Notes: a model not told the origin generated them from the sequence alone. 58,869 nt of DNA from an uncultured Lachnospiraceae bacterium (GCA_947367855.1 CANBFE010000025.1:1-58869); one strand, 5' to 3'. Counted from the first letter of the stretch, positions 42,284 through 51,182 are shown. Numbers and translations: made by a program.

Positions 42284-42397
42284 TTATTCTGCGCCTTCGT
42301 CAGAATCTGCAGCCACAGCTGAAACCACACTGGAAACCACAGCTATTACCACTGCAATCAGTATAATGAGCAAACCGCCGCCTAATACAACAAACAT
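42284..42397 (-). CDS. Small single-helix membrane protein (37 residues)
   Basis: ATG 42395-42397 to TAA 42284-42286. The product starts MFVVLGGGLLIILIAVVI, continues through a Val/Ser/Ala helix and ends in an acidic tail (ADSDEGAE). GGGAGGTAATT is a strong Shine-Dalgarno 4-5 bases from the start. A TTGAGA-17-TATACT promoter lies 40 bases further up, and a hairpin with T tract follows the stop. This complete set of signals on a 37-codon frame argues that it is real. Predicted: one transmembrane helix with glycines near the N-terminus, and the acidic tail most likely outside. Function unknown; small regulators of membrane proteins or holin-like peptides have this look. Confidence 0.75.
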   Translation of the reverse strand: MFVVLGGGLLIILIAVVIAVVSSVVSAVAADSDEGAE

Positions 42398-42440
42398 AGA
42401 TAATTACCTCCCTGAAGAAAATCTTGTGCCCGTCAGATTC

Positions 42441-42469
42441 AGTATAGCATGTATGCGGGAAAATCTCAA
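42441..42469 (-). promoter_or_regulatory. Promoter of the small membrane protein
   Basis: Minus strand TTGAGA (42464-42469), 17 bases, extended minus-10 TGCTATACT with TATACT at 42441-42446. Confidence 0.7.
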
Positions 42470-42500
42470 CTGGTTAAAGAATTTTTTTGGAGAATAATGG

Positions 42501-42529
42501 TTGTACCCGGGCTTTGTTTTTGGTATTAT
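42501..42529 (+). promoter_or_regulatory. Promoter of the GT2-hisC-popT-nadE unit
   Basis: TTGTAC (42501-42506), 17 bases, extended minus-10 TGGTATTAT with TATTAT at 42524-42529. Back to back with the minus-strand promoter at 42441-42469. Confidence 0.65.
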
Positions 42530-42605
42530 CTTATTGATACGGTTATTGGAAAGGTTTCAGGGGCGTTTTGGGCAAAGGCCCGGGGCGCTGTGGCGGGGGA
42601 GACGG

Positions 42606-43712
42606 ATGATTACCATATCTCTTTGTATGATTGTGAAAAACGAGGAAAAAAGGCTGAAGCGGTGCCTTGACAGTTTGGCGGGGCTGATGGATGAAATCAT
42701 TATTGCTGATACAGGTTCCACGGATGCCACGAAGGAAATAGCCAGGCAGTACACGGAGCAGGTCTACGATCTGCCCTGGACGGATGATTTCAGCGAGGCC
42801 AGGAATGATGTGTTTTCCAGGGCCACCAGGGAATATATATATTCTGCGGATGCCGATGAAGTCCTGTCGCCGGAGAACCGGGAGCGGTTCCGGATATTGA
42901 AGGAAACTCTGCTGCCGGAGATTGAGATTGTGCAGATGAAGTATTCCAATCAGCTGCAGTTCGGCACGGTTTACAATTTTGATGAGGAATACCGCCCAAA
43001 GCTGTTTAAGAGAAAAAGGGAATTTGTCTGGGAAGGTCCCATTCATGAGACGATACGCCTGATGCCCGTGATATATGACAGCGATATAGTCATAACGCAT
43101 CTGCCCGGGGAAAACCATGGAAAGAGGGATCTGGCCAATTTTTACAGGCACTGCGCGGCAGGATACCGTCTGCCCGGAAGGCTGCACGGTCTCTATGCCC
43201 GGGAATTAATGCTGGCAGGGGATGCGGAGGATTTTGCCCGGGCTGCAGAGTTTTTCATGGCATCTGCGCAGGACAATGACCGGGACGGAGAGGAACTGGC
43301 CCAGGCCTGCTGTGTGGTGGCAAAGGCTGCCAGACTGGCCGGGGATACGGTGAACTTTTTTAAATACAGCTCCAAAGTGATCGCACAGGAAGCCTGTTCG
43401 GAGATTTGCTGCGAGATGGGCCATTTTTATGCGGAGAGGGAAGACTGGGAGGAGGCAGCCGTGTGGTTTTACAATGCGGTTTACGAGACACAGCCGATAC
43501 TGAATCTTCATGCAGGAGGCAGGGAAGGCCTGGAAGGGCTGATTCTCTGTTATGAGGAGCTTGCCTGTCCGGAACAGGCGCAGATCTACCGGGAGGAGCT
43601 TGCGGCGCGGTGTCCCGGGGAGAGTACATCCGGGGCAGAAGAGAAAGGCGAAGAGCGCGTCTGCAGTGAGGATGGCGTGGGGGACGTACTCCGGGCAGAA
43701 GCGGAAGCGTAG
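42606..43712 (+). CDS. Family 2 glycosyltransferase with C-terminal TPR-like helices
   Basis: 368 residues from ATG 42606 (GGGGGAG upstream); the frame is open to 42501 but that part overlaps the promoter. TISLCMIVKNEEKRLKRCLD and DEIIIADTGSTDATKEIA are the GT-A nucleotide-sugar half. SADADEVLSPE carries the D-x-D metal motif, and WEGPIHETI closes the catalytic domain near residue 185. The rest is helical and repeat-like (AEFFMASAQDNDRDGEELAQ; MGHFYAEREDWEEAAVWFY), consistent with TPR acceptor-binding, as in SunS-type enzymes. No membrane helices, so it works on a cytosolic protein, peptide or lipid-linked acceptor. First gene of a six-gene run. Confidence 0.88.
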   Translation: MITISLCMIVKNEEKRLKRCLDSLAGLMDEIIIADTGSTDATKEIARQYTEQVYDLPWTDDFSEARNDVFSRATREYIYSADADEVLSPENRERFRILKETLLPEIEIVQMKYSNQLQFGTVYNFDEEYRPKLFKRKREFVWEGPIHETIRLMPVIYDSDIVITHLPGENHGKRDLANFYRHCAAGYRLPGRLHGLYARELMLAGDAEDFARAAEFFMASAQDNDRDGEELAQACCVVAKAARLAGDTVNFFKYSSKVIAQEACSEICCEMGHFYAEREDWEEAAVWFYNAVYETQPILNLHAGGREGLEGLILCYEELACPEQAQIYREELAARCPGESTSGAEEKGEERVCSEDGVGDVLRAEAEA

Positions 43713-43788
43713 CGGCGAACGGGCAGGGGCCTGGCGCAGCCTGAAATCCAGACAGGACAGAAAGCGGAAGAAAGGCGGGGAAAGTACC

Positions 43789-44850
43789 GTGAAATGGGAG
43801 GAAAATGTACGGAAAACAGTGCCATATGTGGCAGGGGAACAGCCGCGTAAGGCAGGTATCATTAAATTAAATACAAATGAATGTCCATACCCTCCGGCTC
43901 CGGGGGTGGAAAAGGCGGCGGCCCGGACAGACTGGCAGGCGCTGCGTCTGTACCCGGATTCCAGGACCACCATTCTGACGGAGGCTTTGGCAGAATACTA
44001 TCATGTGAGTCCCGGGCAGGTGTTTGTGGGCGTGGGCTCCGATGATGTGCTGTCTCTGGCATTTATGACCTTTTTTAACAGCAGCAGGCCCATTCTGTTT
44101 CCGGATGTCACCTATTCTTTTTATGATGTCTGGGCAGAGCTTCACAGGATTCCCTACAGAACATGTGCATTGGACAATGACTGGCATATATGCCCGAAAG
44201 ACTACATGCAGCCTAACGGAGGCATTATCTTTCCCAATCCCAATGCGCCCACAGGGGTGTGGGAGGCGCTTGGTACCGTGGAGGAGATTGTCAGGAACAA
44301 CCGGGATGTGGTGGTAATCGTGGACGAAGCCTATGTGGATTTCGGCGGAAAATCCGCATTGTCTCTTTTGGAAAAATATGATAATCTTCTGGTGGTGCAG
44401 ACTTTTTCAAAATCCAGGTCCATGGCTGGACTGCGGATCGGGTTCTGCATCGGCAGTGAGAAGCTGATCCGGTACTTAAATGATGTAAAGTTTTCATTTA
44501 ACTCCTATACCATGAACCTGCCCGCGCAGCTGCTGGGGGTGGAGGCTGTGAGGGATGACGGATACTTCAGGGAAATAACAGGAAAGATAATAACCACAAG
44601 GGAGAGAGTGAAAAAGGAGCTGAGGAAGCTGGGATTTTCTTTTCCGGATTCCCTGGCCAACTTTATCTTTGCATCCCATGAGGTAATCCCGGCGCAGCAG
44701 ATTTACCAGGCGCTCAGGGAGGCGGATATCTATGTGCGTTACTGGAACAAACCCAGAATATCCGAATATCTGCGGATTACGGTGGGCACAGAGGAACAGA
44801 TGGACAGACTTCTTGCATTCCTGGAGGAGTATGTGGGAAAATACCGGTAA
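43789..44850 (+). CDS. hisC: Histidinol-phosphate aminotransferase-like PLP enzyme
   Basis: 353 residues from GTG 43789, the normal HisC length. The upstream open frame reads low-complexity Arg/Lys sequence overlapping the GT2 end and is not part of the family. Fold-type I aminotransferase motifs are present: IIKLNTNECPYPPAPGV, VGVGSDDVLSLAF, IIFPNPNAPTG, VIVDEAYVDFGG and TFSKSRSMAGLRIGF (PLP Lys in S-K-S). The Shine-Dalgarno is weak (GCGGGG). It converts imidazole-acetol phosphate to histidinol phosphate in histidine synthesis, or acts on aromatic keto acids. No other his genes are nearby, so the pathway role is inferred from family only. Confidence 0.85.
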   Translation: MKWEENVRKTVPYVAGEQPRKAGIIKLNTNECPYPPAPGVEKAAARTDWQALRLYPDSRTTILTEALAEYYHVSPGQVFVGVGSDDVLSLAFMTFFNSSRPILFPDVTYSFYDVWAELHRIPYRTCALDNDWHICPKDYMQPNGGIIFPNPNAPTGVWEALGTVEEIVRNNRDVVVIVDEAYVDFGGKSALSLLEKYDNLLVVQTFSKSRSMAGLRIGFCIGSEKLIRYLNDVKFSFNSYTMNLPAQLLGVEAVRDDGYFREITGKIITTRERVKKELRKLGFSFPDSLANFIFASHEVIPAQQIYQALREADIYVRYWNKPRISEYLRITVGTEEQMDRLLAFLEEYVGKYR

Positions 44851-44940
44851 GGGGCCTGCGGTCCGGAGGCAGGCGGCATTGTCAGGAAAATGGACAGCGG
44901 AATCCGGCGGTTGTCAAAAACGAGATTAAGGAGAGTAGTT

Positions 44941-45786
44941 ATGATTAAAAGTTTTTTTAAGGGTGTGGTAATCGGCATTGCAAATATTGTTCCCGGGGTC
45001 AGCGGGGGCACCATGATGGTTTCCATGGGAATTTATGACAAACTGATCCACTGTATAACACATCTGTTCAGCGAGTTCAAAAAAAGCGTTCTTTTTCTTC
45101 TGCCCATTGCGGTGGGAATGCTTGCTGCCATTGCAGGAAGTTCTTTCGGGCTGACTTATCTGTTTGAGAATTTTCCCATTCAGACCAATCTGTTGTTTGT
45201 GGGACTGATTCTGGGCGGACTTCCCGCTATCTGGAAGAAGGTAAAGGGAAACGGCATCAAAACGGGACATCTGGCGGCATGCATTCTTTTCTTTGCTTTG
45301 GTGGTGGGCATGGCCGTCATGGGGGAATCCGAAGGACAGGCAGCAGATCTGTCCTTTGGGGTTGTCAATGTGATCAAACTGGTGGGTGTCGGGGTTATCA
45401 CCTCTGCAACCATGGTCATTCCCGGAGTCAGCGGTTCCATGGTGCTGATGCTGATGGGATTCTACTATCCGGTGCTGAATGCGGTGAAGGACTTCTTTAC
45501 GGCTCTTGCGGCTTTTGACATGGATGGGATTATCACCGGCTGCGGAATTCTGATTCCCTTTGGCATCGGCGTGGTGGCAGGAATTTTCGGCATTGCAAAG
45601 CTGGTGGAAATCATTTTTGAGAAATTTCCTCTCTATGCATACTGGGGGATTATCGGCCTTATCGTTTCCTCGCCCATAGCCATTCTGCTGATGGGAACCT
45701 TCCCTGCGCTGACTGCGCTGAGCGCGCTGACAGGCGTTGTGGCCCTGGCGGCAGGAATCGTCATTGCCATGAAGTTGGGAGAGTAA
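44941..45786 (+). CDS. popT: DUF368 membrane protein (PopT-type undecaprenyl-phosphate translocase)
   Basis: 281 residues from ATG 44941 (AAGGAGAG upstream); an in-frame ATG at 44890 has no site. It is a polytopic membrane protein with the family's two internal copies of a P-G-V-S-G motif: IANIVPGVSGGTMMVSMGIY near the start and ATMVIPGVSGSMVLMLMGFY about 140 residues later. DUF368 (PopT) proteins have been shown in other Gram-positives to carry undecaprenyl phosphate back across the membrane for cell-wall and glycan synthesis. That fits with the glycosyltransferase two genes upstream. The symbol is by family; the assignment here is inference. Confidence 0.88.
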   Translation: MIKSFFKGVVIGIANIVPGVSGGTMMVSMGIYDKLIHCITHLFSEFKKSVLFLLPIAVGMLAAIAGSSFGLTYLFENFPIQTNLLFVGLILGGLPAIWKKVKGNGIKTGHLAACILFFALVVGMAVMGESEGQAADLSFGVVNVIKLVGVGVITSATMVIPGVSGSMVLMLMGFYYPVLNAVKDFFTALAAFDMDGIITGCGILIPFGIGVVAGIFGIAKLVEIIFEKFPLYAYWGIIGLIVSSPIAILLMGTFPALTALSALTGVVALAAGIVIAMKLGE

Positions 45787-45834
45787 CGCGGGGAAGCTGA
45801 GCCGCTGCGTAAATTTCGGCCAGGAGGTTGGAAC

Positions 45835-46659
45835 ATGAAAATTTATCAGGACTTTGCAGAAGTTTATGACCAGTTCATGGACAATACCCCTTATGAACTC
45901 TGGGGAGAACGTCTGGAACAGCTGATCCGGAAATACGGAGTGTCCAGGCCGGAACGGGATGCGGAAGATCTGTTGGAATCCGAGCGGAATCTGGTGGTTG
46001 ACCTGGGCTGTGGTACCGGAACCCTGACGGAACTTATGTACCGGAAGGGGTATGATATGATCGGGGTGGATGTCTCGGAATCCATGCTGAACATTGCCAT
46101 GGAGAAGAAGGCTGCAAGCGGATCTGAAATTCTGTATCTGCAGCAGGATATGAGGGAACTGGAACTCTACAGCACTGTGGGCACTGTTTTCAGCGTGTGT
46201 GATTCCGTCAATTATCTTCTGGAGGAGGATGAACTGCTGGAGCTGTTTACAGCGGTAAACACATATCTTTTTCCGGGTGGAGTATTTATTTTTGATTTTA
46301 ACACTGACTTTAAATACCGTGAAATCATCGGGGATACCGTAATCGCAGAAAACAGGGAGGACTGCAGCTTTATCTGGGAGAACTTCTACAACCCGGAGGA
46401 GGAGATTAACGAGTATGATCTCACTGTGTTTGTGCGGGACAGCGGAGACCGGTTCCGGAGATTTACGGAAACCCATTTTCAGCGGGGATATACGGTGGAG
46501 AAGATGACCTGCCTGGTGCAGCAGGCGGGTATGGAGATTCTGGAAGTCACGGATGCGGATACGGGAGGACCTGTTACGGATAGAAGTCAGCGTGTTTACA
46601 TTGTGGCAGGAGAATCGGGTAAGACACAGGGCGAAACAGGTTTCGCGGAAAAGAGGTAG
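45835..46659 (+). CDS. Class I SAM-dependent methyltransferase
   Basis: 274 residues. IYQDFAEVYDQFMDNTPYEL is the common N-terminal helix; LVVDLGCGTGTLTELMYRKG is motif I binding SAM; GVDVSESMLNIAMEK is post-I; FSVCDSVNYLLEEDEL and LFPGGVFIFDFNT are the later motifs. The methyl acceptor is unknown. AGGAGG precedes the start. It ends 2 bp before hslO, so the two are translationally close. Confidence 0.9.
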   Translation: MKIYQDFAEVYDQFMDNTPYELWGERLEQLIRKYGVSRPERDAEDLLESERNLVVDLGCGTGTLTELMYRKGYDMIGVDVSESMLNIAMEKKAASGSEILYLQQDMRELELYSTVGTVFSVCDSVNYLLEEDELLELFTAVNTYLFPGGVFIFDFNTDFKYREIIGDTVIAENREDCSFIWENFYNPEEEINEYDLTVFVRDSGDRFRRFTETHFQRGYTVEKMTCLVQQAGMEILEVTDADTGGPVTDRSQRVYIVAGESGKTQGETGFAEKR

Positions 46660-46661
46660 CC

Positions 46662-47540
46662 ATGTCAGACTATATTGTACGGGCCACCGGGGCGGGAGCC
46701 CAGGTCCGGGCCTTTGCCTGTACCACCAGGAATACGGTGGAAACGGCAAGACAACATCATAATACAAGCCCTGTGGTCACTGCGGCCCTGGGGCGCCTTT
46801 TAAGCGCAGGCGCCATGATGGGCAGCATGCTGAAGGGGGAGGAAGACCTGCTGACGCTTCAGATCAAGGGAGACGGTCCTGTGCAGGGACTGATGGTGAC
46901 AGCGGATGCAAAGGGGAATGTGAAAGGCTATGCAAATGTCCCGGATGTGGTTCTTCCGGCAAACGCGGTTGGCAAGCTGGACGTGGCGGGTGCCCTGGGG
47001 AACGGAACGCTGCGGGTAATACGGGATATGGGTTTAAAAGAGCCCTATGTGGGGCAGACTCAGTTGCAGACAGGGGAAATTGCGGAAGATCTGACATATT
47101 ATTTCGCAACCTCGGAGCAAGTGCCTTCCTCCGTGGGCCTTGGAGTGTTGATGAACCGGGATAATACCGTAAGGCAGGCAGGAGGATTTATTCTGCAGCT
47201 GATGCCCTTTGCCGAAGAGTCGGTAATCGGCAGGCTGGAGCAGAATCTGGGCAGGATTACTTCCGTGACTGCCATGCTGGATACCGGAAATACGCCGGAA
47301 CAGATGCTTGGGCAGATTTTGGAGGGACTGGACTGTGAGATTCTGGAGACTATGCCTGTGGGCTTTCACTGCAACTGTCACAGGAACCGGATCGAGAAAG
47401 TACTGATCAGCCTGGGGAAAAAGGAAATCCTGGATATGATAGAGGAAGGACAGGAAATAGAGATCAACTGTCAGTTTTGCAGCAGGCATTACAGATTCAG
47501 TGTGGATGAGCTTAGGGAATTGTACCGGAAGAGCAGATGA
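46662..47540 (+). CDS. hslO: Redox-regulated chaperone Hsp33
   Basis: 292 residues, normal length. The N-terminal domain shows YIVRATGAGAQVRAFACTTR and LTLQIKGDGPVQGLMVTADA. The C-terminal zinc switch has four cysteines in FHCNCHRNRIEK and INCQFCSRHYRF (C-x-C ... C-x2-C). When oxidised the cysteines release zinc, and the protein dimerises and holds unfolding proteins. It starts 2 bp after the methyltransferase. Its TGA overlaps an ATG of the nadE frame. Confidence 0.96.
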   Translation: MSDYIVRATGAGAQVRAFACTTRNTVETARQHHNTSPVVTAALGRLLSAGAMMGSMLKGEEDLLTLQIKGDGPVQGLMVTADAKGNVKGYANVPDVVLPANAVGKLDVAGALGNGTLRVIRDMGLKEPYVGQTQLQTGEIAEDLTYYFATSEQVPSSVGLGVLMNRDNTVRQAGGFILQLMPFAEESVIGRLEQNLGRITSVTAMLDTGNTPEQMLGQILEGLDCEILETMPVGFHCNCHRNRIEKVLISLGKKEILDMIEEGQEIEINCQFCSRHYRFSVDELRELYRKSR

Positions 47541-47575
47541 GGGCGGCTGCAGATTATAAGAGGAACAGGAGCGGC

Positions 47576-49498
47576 ATGAAACAGGGATTTATCAAAGTGG
47601 CGGCGGTAACGCCGAAAATCAGAGTGGCAGACCCCGTTTATAACGGGACGGAAATCTGCAGAAGGCTGGGGGAAGCCTGTGAAAACGGTGCGAAGATTAT
47701 CGTATTTCCGGAGCTGTGCATCACGGGATATACCTGCGGGGATTTGTTCCTGCAGGAGCTTTTGCTGGAGGAGGCTTCCAGGCAGCTGCTCAGAATAGCG
47801 GAGGCCACCAGGGATAAGGACGCCCTGGTCATGGTTGGACTGCCCATGGAGCAGGATGGCAGACTTTATAATGTGGCGGCAGTACTGTGCAGGGGACAGG
47901 TTCTGGGACTGATTCCCAAGGCAAACATTCCCTCCTATGCGGAATTCTACGAGGGCCGGCATTTTACCCAGGGCAACAGGGAAACGGTGCCGTTTGAACT
48001 CGGGGGAAAGAATGTGCCTTTCGGAACCAATCTTCTTTTTTCCTGCGATACCATGCGCGGCCTCACTGTGGGATGTGAAATCTGTGAGGATTTATGGGTG
48101 GCCGATTCGCCGGGGACGGATCATGCCCTGAAAGGGGCCACATTGATTGCCAATCTCTCCGCATCTAATGAGACCGTGGGAAAGGACGAATACCGGGAAC
48201 TTCTGGTGAAATCCGCCAGCGCCAGACTGATCTGCGGCTATGTCTATACCTCCGCCGGAGAGGGGGAATCCACCCAGGATCTGGTGTTTGGGGGACATAA
48301 TCTGATTGCGGAAAACGGAATCATACTGAAGCAGGTAAAACGTTTCGGATGTGATACCATTTACGGCGATATTGATATTGAGAGAATTTTGTCCGACAGA
48401 AGGCGCATGGGGACTTTCGGACAGGAGCCCCAGGCCGCATATGTGAAGGTTCCGTTCTGCCTGAATGTGGAGGAAACCAGACTGGAACGCCGGTTTGGCT
48501 GCATGCCCTTTGTGCCGGGGGAGGAAAATCAGCGCAGGCGCCGCTGTGAGGAGATTTTGTCAATTCAGTCCCATGGACTGAAAAAAAGGTATGAGCACAC
48601 GGGACTTACCCGGGCAGTGGTGGGTGTTTCGGGAGGTCTGGATTCCACCCTGGCGCTGCTTGTTACGGTGAGGACCTTTGACCTGTTGGGACTGGACCGC
48701 AAAGGCATAGACGCTGTGACCATGCCCTGTTTTGGGACTACCGGAAGAACCTATGACAATGCCTGCCGTTTGGCAGGGATTCTGGGTGTTTCATTGGAGA
48801 AAACGGATATCAGGGAGGCTGTGGAGATTCATTTCCGGGATATCGGACAGTCCCTTTCCTGCCATGATGTGACCTATGAGAACGGGCAGGCAAGGGAGAG
48901 GACCCAGGTGCTGATGGATCTGGCAAACCGCAGAAACGGCCTTGTGATCGGCACCGGGGATATGTCGGAGCTCGCTCTGGGATGGGCTACCTACAACGGC
49001 GACCATATGAGTATGTACGGAGTCAATGCCGGGGTTCCCAAGACACTGGTGCGCCATCTGGTAAAATATTATGCTGACACCTGCGGTGACAGGGAACTCA
49101 GGGAGGTGCTGGAGGATATTCTGGACACTCCGGTAAGCCCGGAACTTCTGCCCCCTGTGGACGGCGTTATCTCCCAGAAAACAGAGGATCTGGTGGGACC
49201 TTATGAACTGCACGATTTCTTCCTTTACTATATGCTGCGCTGCGGTTATCCTCCGGCCAAGGTATACCGGGTAGCCGGACAGGCCTTTAAGGGACAGTAT
49301 GACAATGTTACGATTCTGAAATGGCTGAAAAATTTTTACAGAAGGTTTTTTGCCCAACAGTTTAAGCGTTCCTGCCTGCCGGACGGACCCAAGGTGGGAA
49401 GCGTGGCCATGTCGCCCAGGGGGGATCTGAGAATGCCCTCGGATGCCAGCGCTGCATTGTGGATGGCAGAGGCGGAGAAGCTGACAGCCGGAAGCTGA
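47576..49498 (+). CDS. nadE: Glutamine-dependent NAD+ synthetase
   Basis: 640 residues from ATG 47576, which has AACAGGAG upstream; an ATG at 47537 overlaps the hslO stop but has no better site. N-terminal nitrilase-type glutaminase: IIVFPELCITGYTCGDLF (Glu), GLIPKANIPSYAEFYEGRHF (Lys), LTVGCEICEDLWV (Cys nucleophile). C-terminal ATP pyrophosphatase synthase: VGVSGGLDSTLALLV, then GTGDMSELALGWATYNGDHM. It amidates deamido-NAD to NAD+ with ammonia from glutamine. Final gene of the unit that starts at the GT2 gene, ending at a strong terminator. Confidence 0.96.
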   Translation: MKQGFIKVAAVTPKIRVADPVYNGTEICRRLGEACENGAKIIVFPELCITGYTCGDLFLQELLLEEASRQLLRIAEATRDKDALVMVGLPMEQDGRLYNVAAVLCRGQVLGLIPKANIPSYAEFYEGRHFTQGNRETVPFELGGKNVPFGTNLLFSCDTMRGLTVGCEICEDLWVADSPGTDHALKGATLIANLSASNETVGKDEYRELLVKSASARLICGYVYTSAGEGESTQDLVFGGHNLIAENGIILKQVKRFGCDTIYGDIDIERILSDRRRMGTFGQEPQAAYVKVPFCLNVEETRLERRFGCMPFVPGEENQRRRRCEEILSIQSHGLKKRYEHTGLTRAVVGVSGGLDSTLALLVTVRTFDLLGLDRKGIDAVTMPCFGTTGRTYDNACRLAGILGVSLEKTDIREAVEIHFRDIGQSLSCHDVTYENGQARERTQVLMDLANRRNGLVIGTGDMSELALGWATYNGDHMSMYGVNAGVPKTLVRHLVKYYADTCGDRELREVLEDILDTPVSPELLPPVDGVISQKTEDLVGPYELHDFFLYYMLRCGYPPAKVYRVAGQAFKGQYDNVTILKWLKNFYRRFFAQQFKRSCLPDGPKVGSVAMSPRGDLRMPSDASAALWMAEAEKLTAGS

Positions 49499-49523
49499 AG
49501 GGGATTTATTTTGGAAACAGATA

Positions 49524-49565
49524 AAAAGTCAGACAGCAGAGAGGTGTCTCTGGCGTCTGACTTTT
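49524..49565. terminator. Bidirectional terminator after nadE
   Basis: AAAAGTCAGAC (49524-49534) and GTCTGACTTTT (49555-49565) form a perfect 11-bp stem with AGAG/CTCT inside the loop, giving T tracts on both strands. It lies between convergent genes. Confidence 0.9.
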
Positions 49566-49590
49566 CTGCTGTGGAGAGAATAACCGGGAA

Positions 49591-50079
49591 TTATTCCGGA
49601 GCCGTCTCTCCGGCCGGGGTATTTCCGGCTTTTTCCAGGGAATTCCGGATGGCCTCCAGGAGCACTAGCGAGGTATACTTGCTGTCGGCGCTGTAAGTGA
49701 TGGAGTCCAGGGACTGCTGTTCTATCACCTGCTGGCAGATGGAATCAAAGGTGGGCTGCAGCAGAGGATACATGGTGGTGACGGCATCGTTGAGATTTAC
49801 CATTCTGATGGAGGTGATCGCATCTTTGTCTACGATGACTTCCACATCAATGGCCTGACTGCCCAGTACCAGTTCGGTGGTATAGATGCCCGGTATGTAG
49901 AGGGAGGCGGTTTCTGTTGCTTCCGGTTCCGGATTGGGGGCAGGAGGATCTTTTTTGTCCTTGCCCGGCAGGAACATCAGGATTAGCAGAATAACAAACA
50001 GGACCCCCAGAACGGCAAAAATTCCGGTATAAATCAGCTCTTTCATGTGAAGTACGACAATTTTTGTTTTAGCACTCAT
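49591..50079 (-). CDS. Membrane-anchored FMN-binding-domain-like protein
   Basis: 162 residues from ATG 50079 (AAGGGG upstream); the longer frame to 50175 is unlikely. One N-terminal membrane helix (IYTGIFAVLGVLFVILLILM) is followed by a Lys/Pro linker (PGKDKKDPPAPNPEPEATET). The extracytoplasmic domain (LYIPGIYTTELVLGSQAIDV, VIVDKDAITSIRMVNLND, SKYTSLVLLEAIRNSLEKA) follows the outline of FMN_bind domains (NqrC/RnfG type). The usual S/T-G-A-T flavinylation box is replaced by YSADSKYTS, so covalent FMN is doubtful. It may be a non-flavin relative. Single gene, divergent from dapF. Confidence 0.7.
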   Translation of the reverse strand: MSAKTKIVVLHMKELIYTGIFAVLGVLFVILLILMFLPGKDKKDPPAPNPEPEATETASLYIPGIYTTELVLGSQAIDVEVIVDKDAITSIRMVNLNDAVTTMYPLLQPTFDSICQQVIEQQSLDSITYSADSKYTSLVLLEAIRNSLEKAGNTPAGETAPE

Positions 50080-50165
50080 ACCATTCCCCTTAATCGTTAT
50101 CTGGTCATTTTCTTTATAATAGATATGTGCGGAGAAGCGGAAATATTCCGCCTTGCAATTTCCTA

Positions 50166-50194
50166 TTGAAATCAAAACCGTCTGATGCTAAAAT
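50166..50194 (+). promoter_or_regulatory. Promoter of the dapF-gatCAB unit
   Basis: TTGAAA (50166-50171), 17 bases, extended minus-10 TGCTAAAAT with TAAAAT at 50189-50194, about 75 bases before dapF. Confidence 0.7.
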
Positions 50195-50269
50195 AAATTT
50201 CATTAACGGGGATAGAATACCGATAGAAGAAACTGCCCGGGCAGACCGGCGCGGGAACAGGAGGCAGCC

Positions 50270-51127
50270 ATGAATTTCACGAAGATGCAGGGATGTGGCA
50301 ATGACTATATTTATATAAACGGATTCGAAGAGCAGGTTGAGGATACCGGGAAACCGGAACTGGTGAGACGGCTCAGTGACAGGCACTTTGGCATTGGCGG
50401 TGACGGCGTTATTTTCATCAATCCCTCCCGGGAGGCTGACTTTGAGATGGAAATGTATAATGCGGACGGAACCAGGGCGGAAATGTGCGGAAACGGGATC
50501 CGCTGTGTGGGAAAGTATGTCTATGACAAAGGCCTCACGGACTCTGACCACATAACAGTAATCAGCGCGGGAAACATAAAGGAACTTGAACTGACCGTGG
50601 AAAAGGAGCCCGGGCGGCCGGAGGGCAGGGGAAAGGTAAAGCTGGTCCGGGTGAATATGGGAAGTCCCATACTGGAGCCGACCATGATTCCGGTGGAGGC
50701 TGCAGGGGACAGGGTGGTGGACGAGCCGATTCTGGTAGAGGGGAAGGAATTCCGCATGACCTGTGTGTCTATGGGAAATCCTCATGCGGTGGTTTTTGCC
50801 CGGGATGTGGCAGAGATGAAACTGGAGCAGATTGGGCCCTTATTTGAGAACCATGCCAGATTTCCCAGACGCACCAACACGGAATTTGTGGAACTTCTTG
50901 ACCGGAAAAACTGTTTCATGCGTGTCTGGGAGAGGGGAACAGGAGAAACTCTCGCCTGCGGAACCGGCTGCTGCGCAGTGGCGGTGGCCTGTGTCCTGAA
51001 CGGTCTTGCGGACAATAGCCTGACAGTGAAACTGTTGGGGGGTGAACTGCTGATCGAATGGGACAGGGACAGAAATGTAGTCTATATGACAGGGCCTGCC
51101 GTCACAGTATTTGAAGGACAGGTCTGA
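50270..51127 (+). CDS. dapF: Diaminopimelate epimerase
   Basis: 285 residues, normal length. FTKMQGCGNDYIYINGF opens the family. The two active-site cysteines are in AEMCGNGIRCVGKYVYDKG and ETLACGTGCCAVAVA. MGNPHAVVF is the central conserved motif. It converts LL- to meso-diaminopimelate, the last step before lysine and the peptidoglycan cross-link residue. ACAGGAGG precedes ATG 50270. Confidence 0.95.
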   Translation: MNFTKMQGCGNDYIYINGFEEQVEDTGKPELVRRLSDRHFGIGGDGVIFINPSREADFEMEMYNADGTRAEMCGNGIRCVGKYVYDKGLTDSDHITVISAGNIKELELTVEKEPGRPEGRGKVKLVRVNMGSPILEPTMIPVEAAGDRVVDEPILVEGKEFRMTCVSMGNPHAVVFARDVAEMKLEQIGPLFENHARFPRRTNTEFVELLDRKNCFMRVWERGTGETLACGTGCCAVAVACVLNGLADNSLTVKLLGGELLIEWDRDRNVVYMTGPAVTVFEGQV

Positions 51128-51182
51128 GGAGTATGCATAGGACAGCGCAGCCGTAAGCGGCAGACGGGAAACTGGAAGGAAG

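Noticed and set aside
42162..42497. 111-codon plus-strand frame in the gap after the isomerase-like gene
   Set aside because: It overlaps the terminator at 42135-42161 and the minus-strand small gene with its promoter, and has no ribosome site or family features.
43552..43788. N-terminal extension of the aminotransferase up to ATG 43552
   Set aside because: It is Arg/Lys-rich low-complexity sequence overlapping the GT2 gene in another frame. The family homology and normal length begin at GTG 43789.
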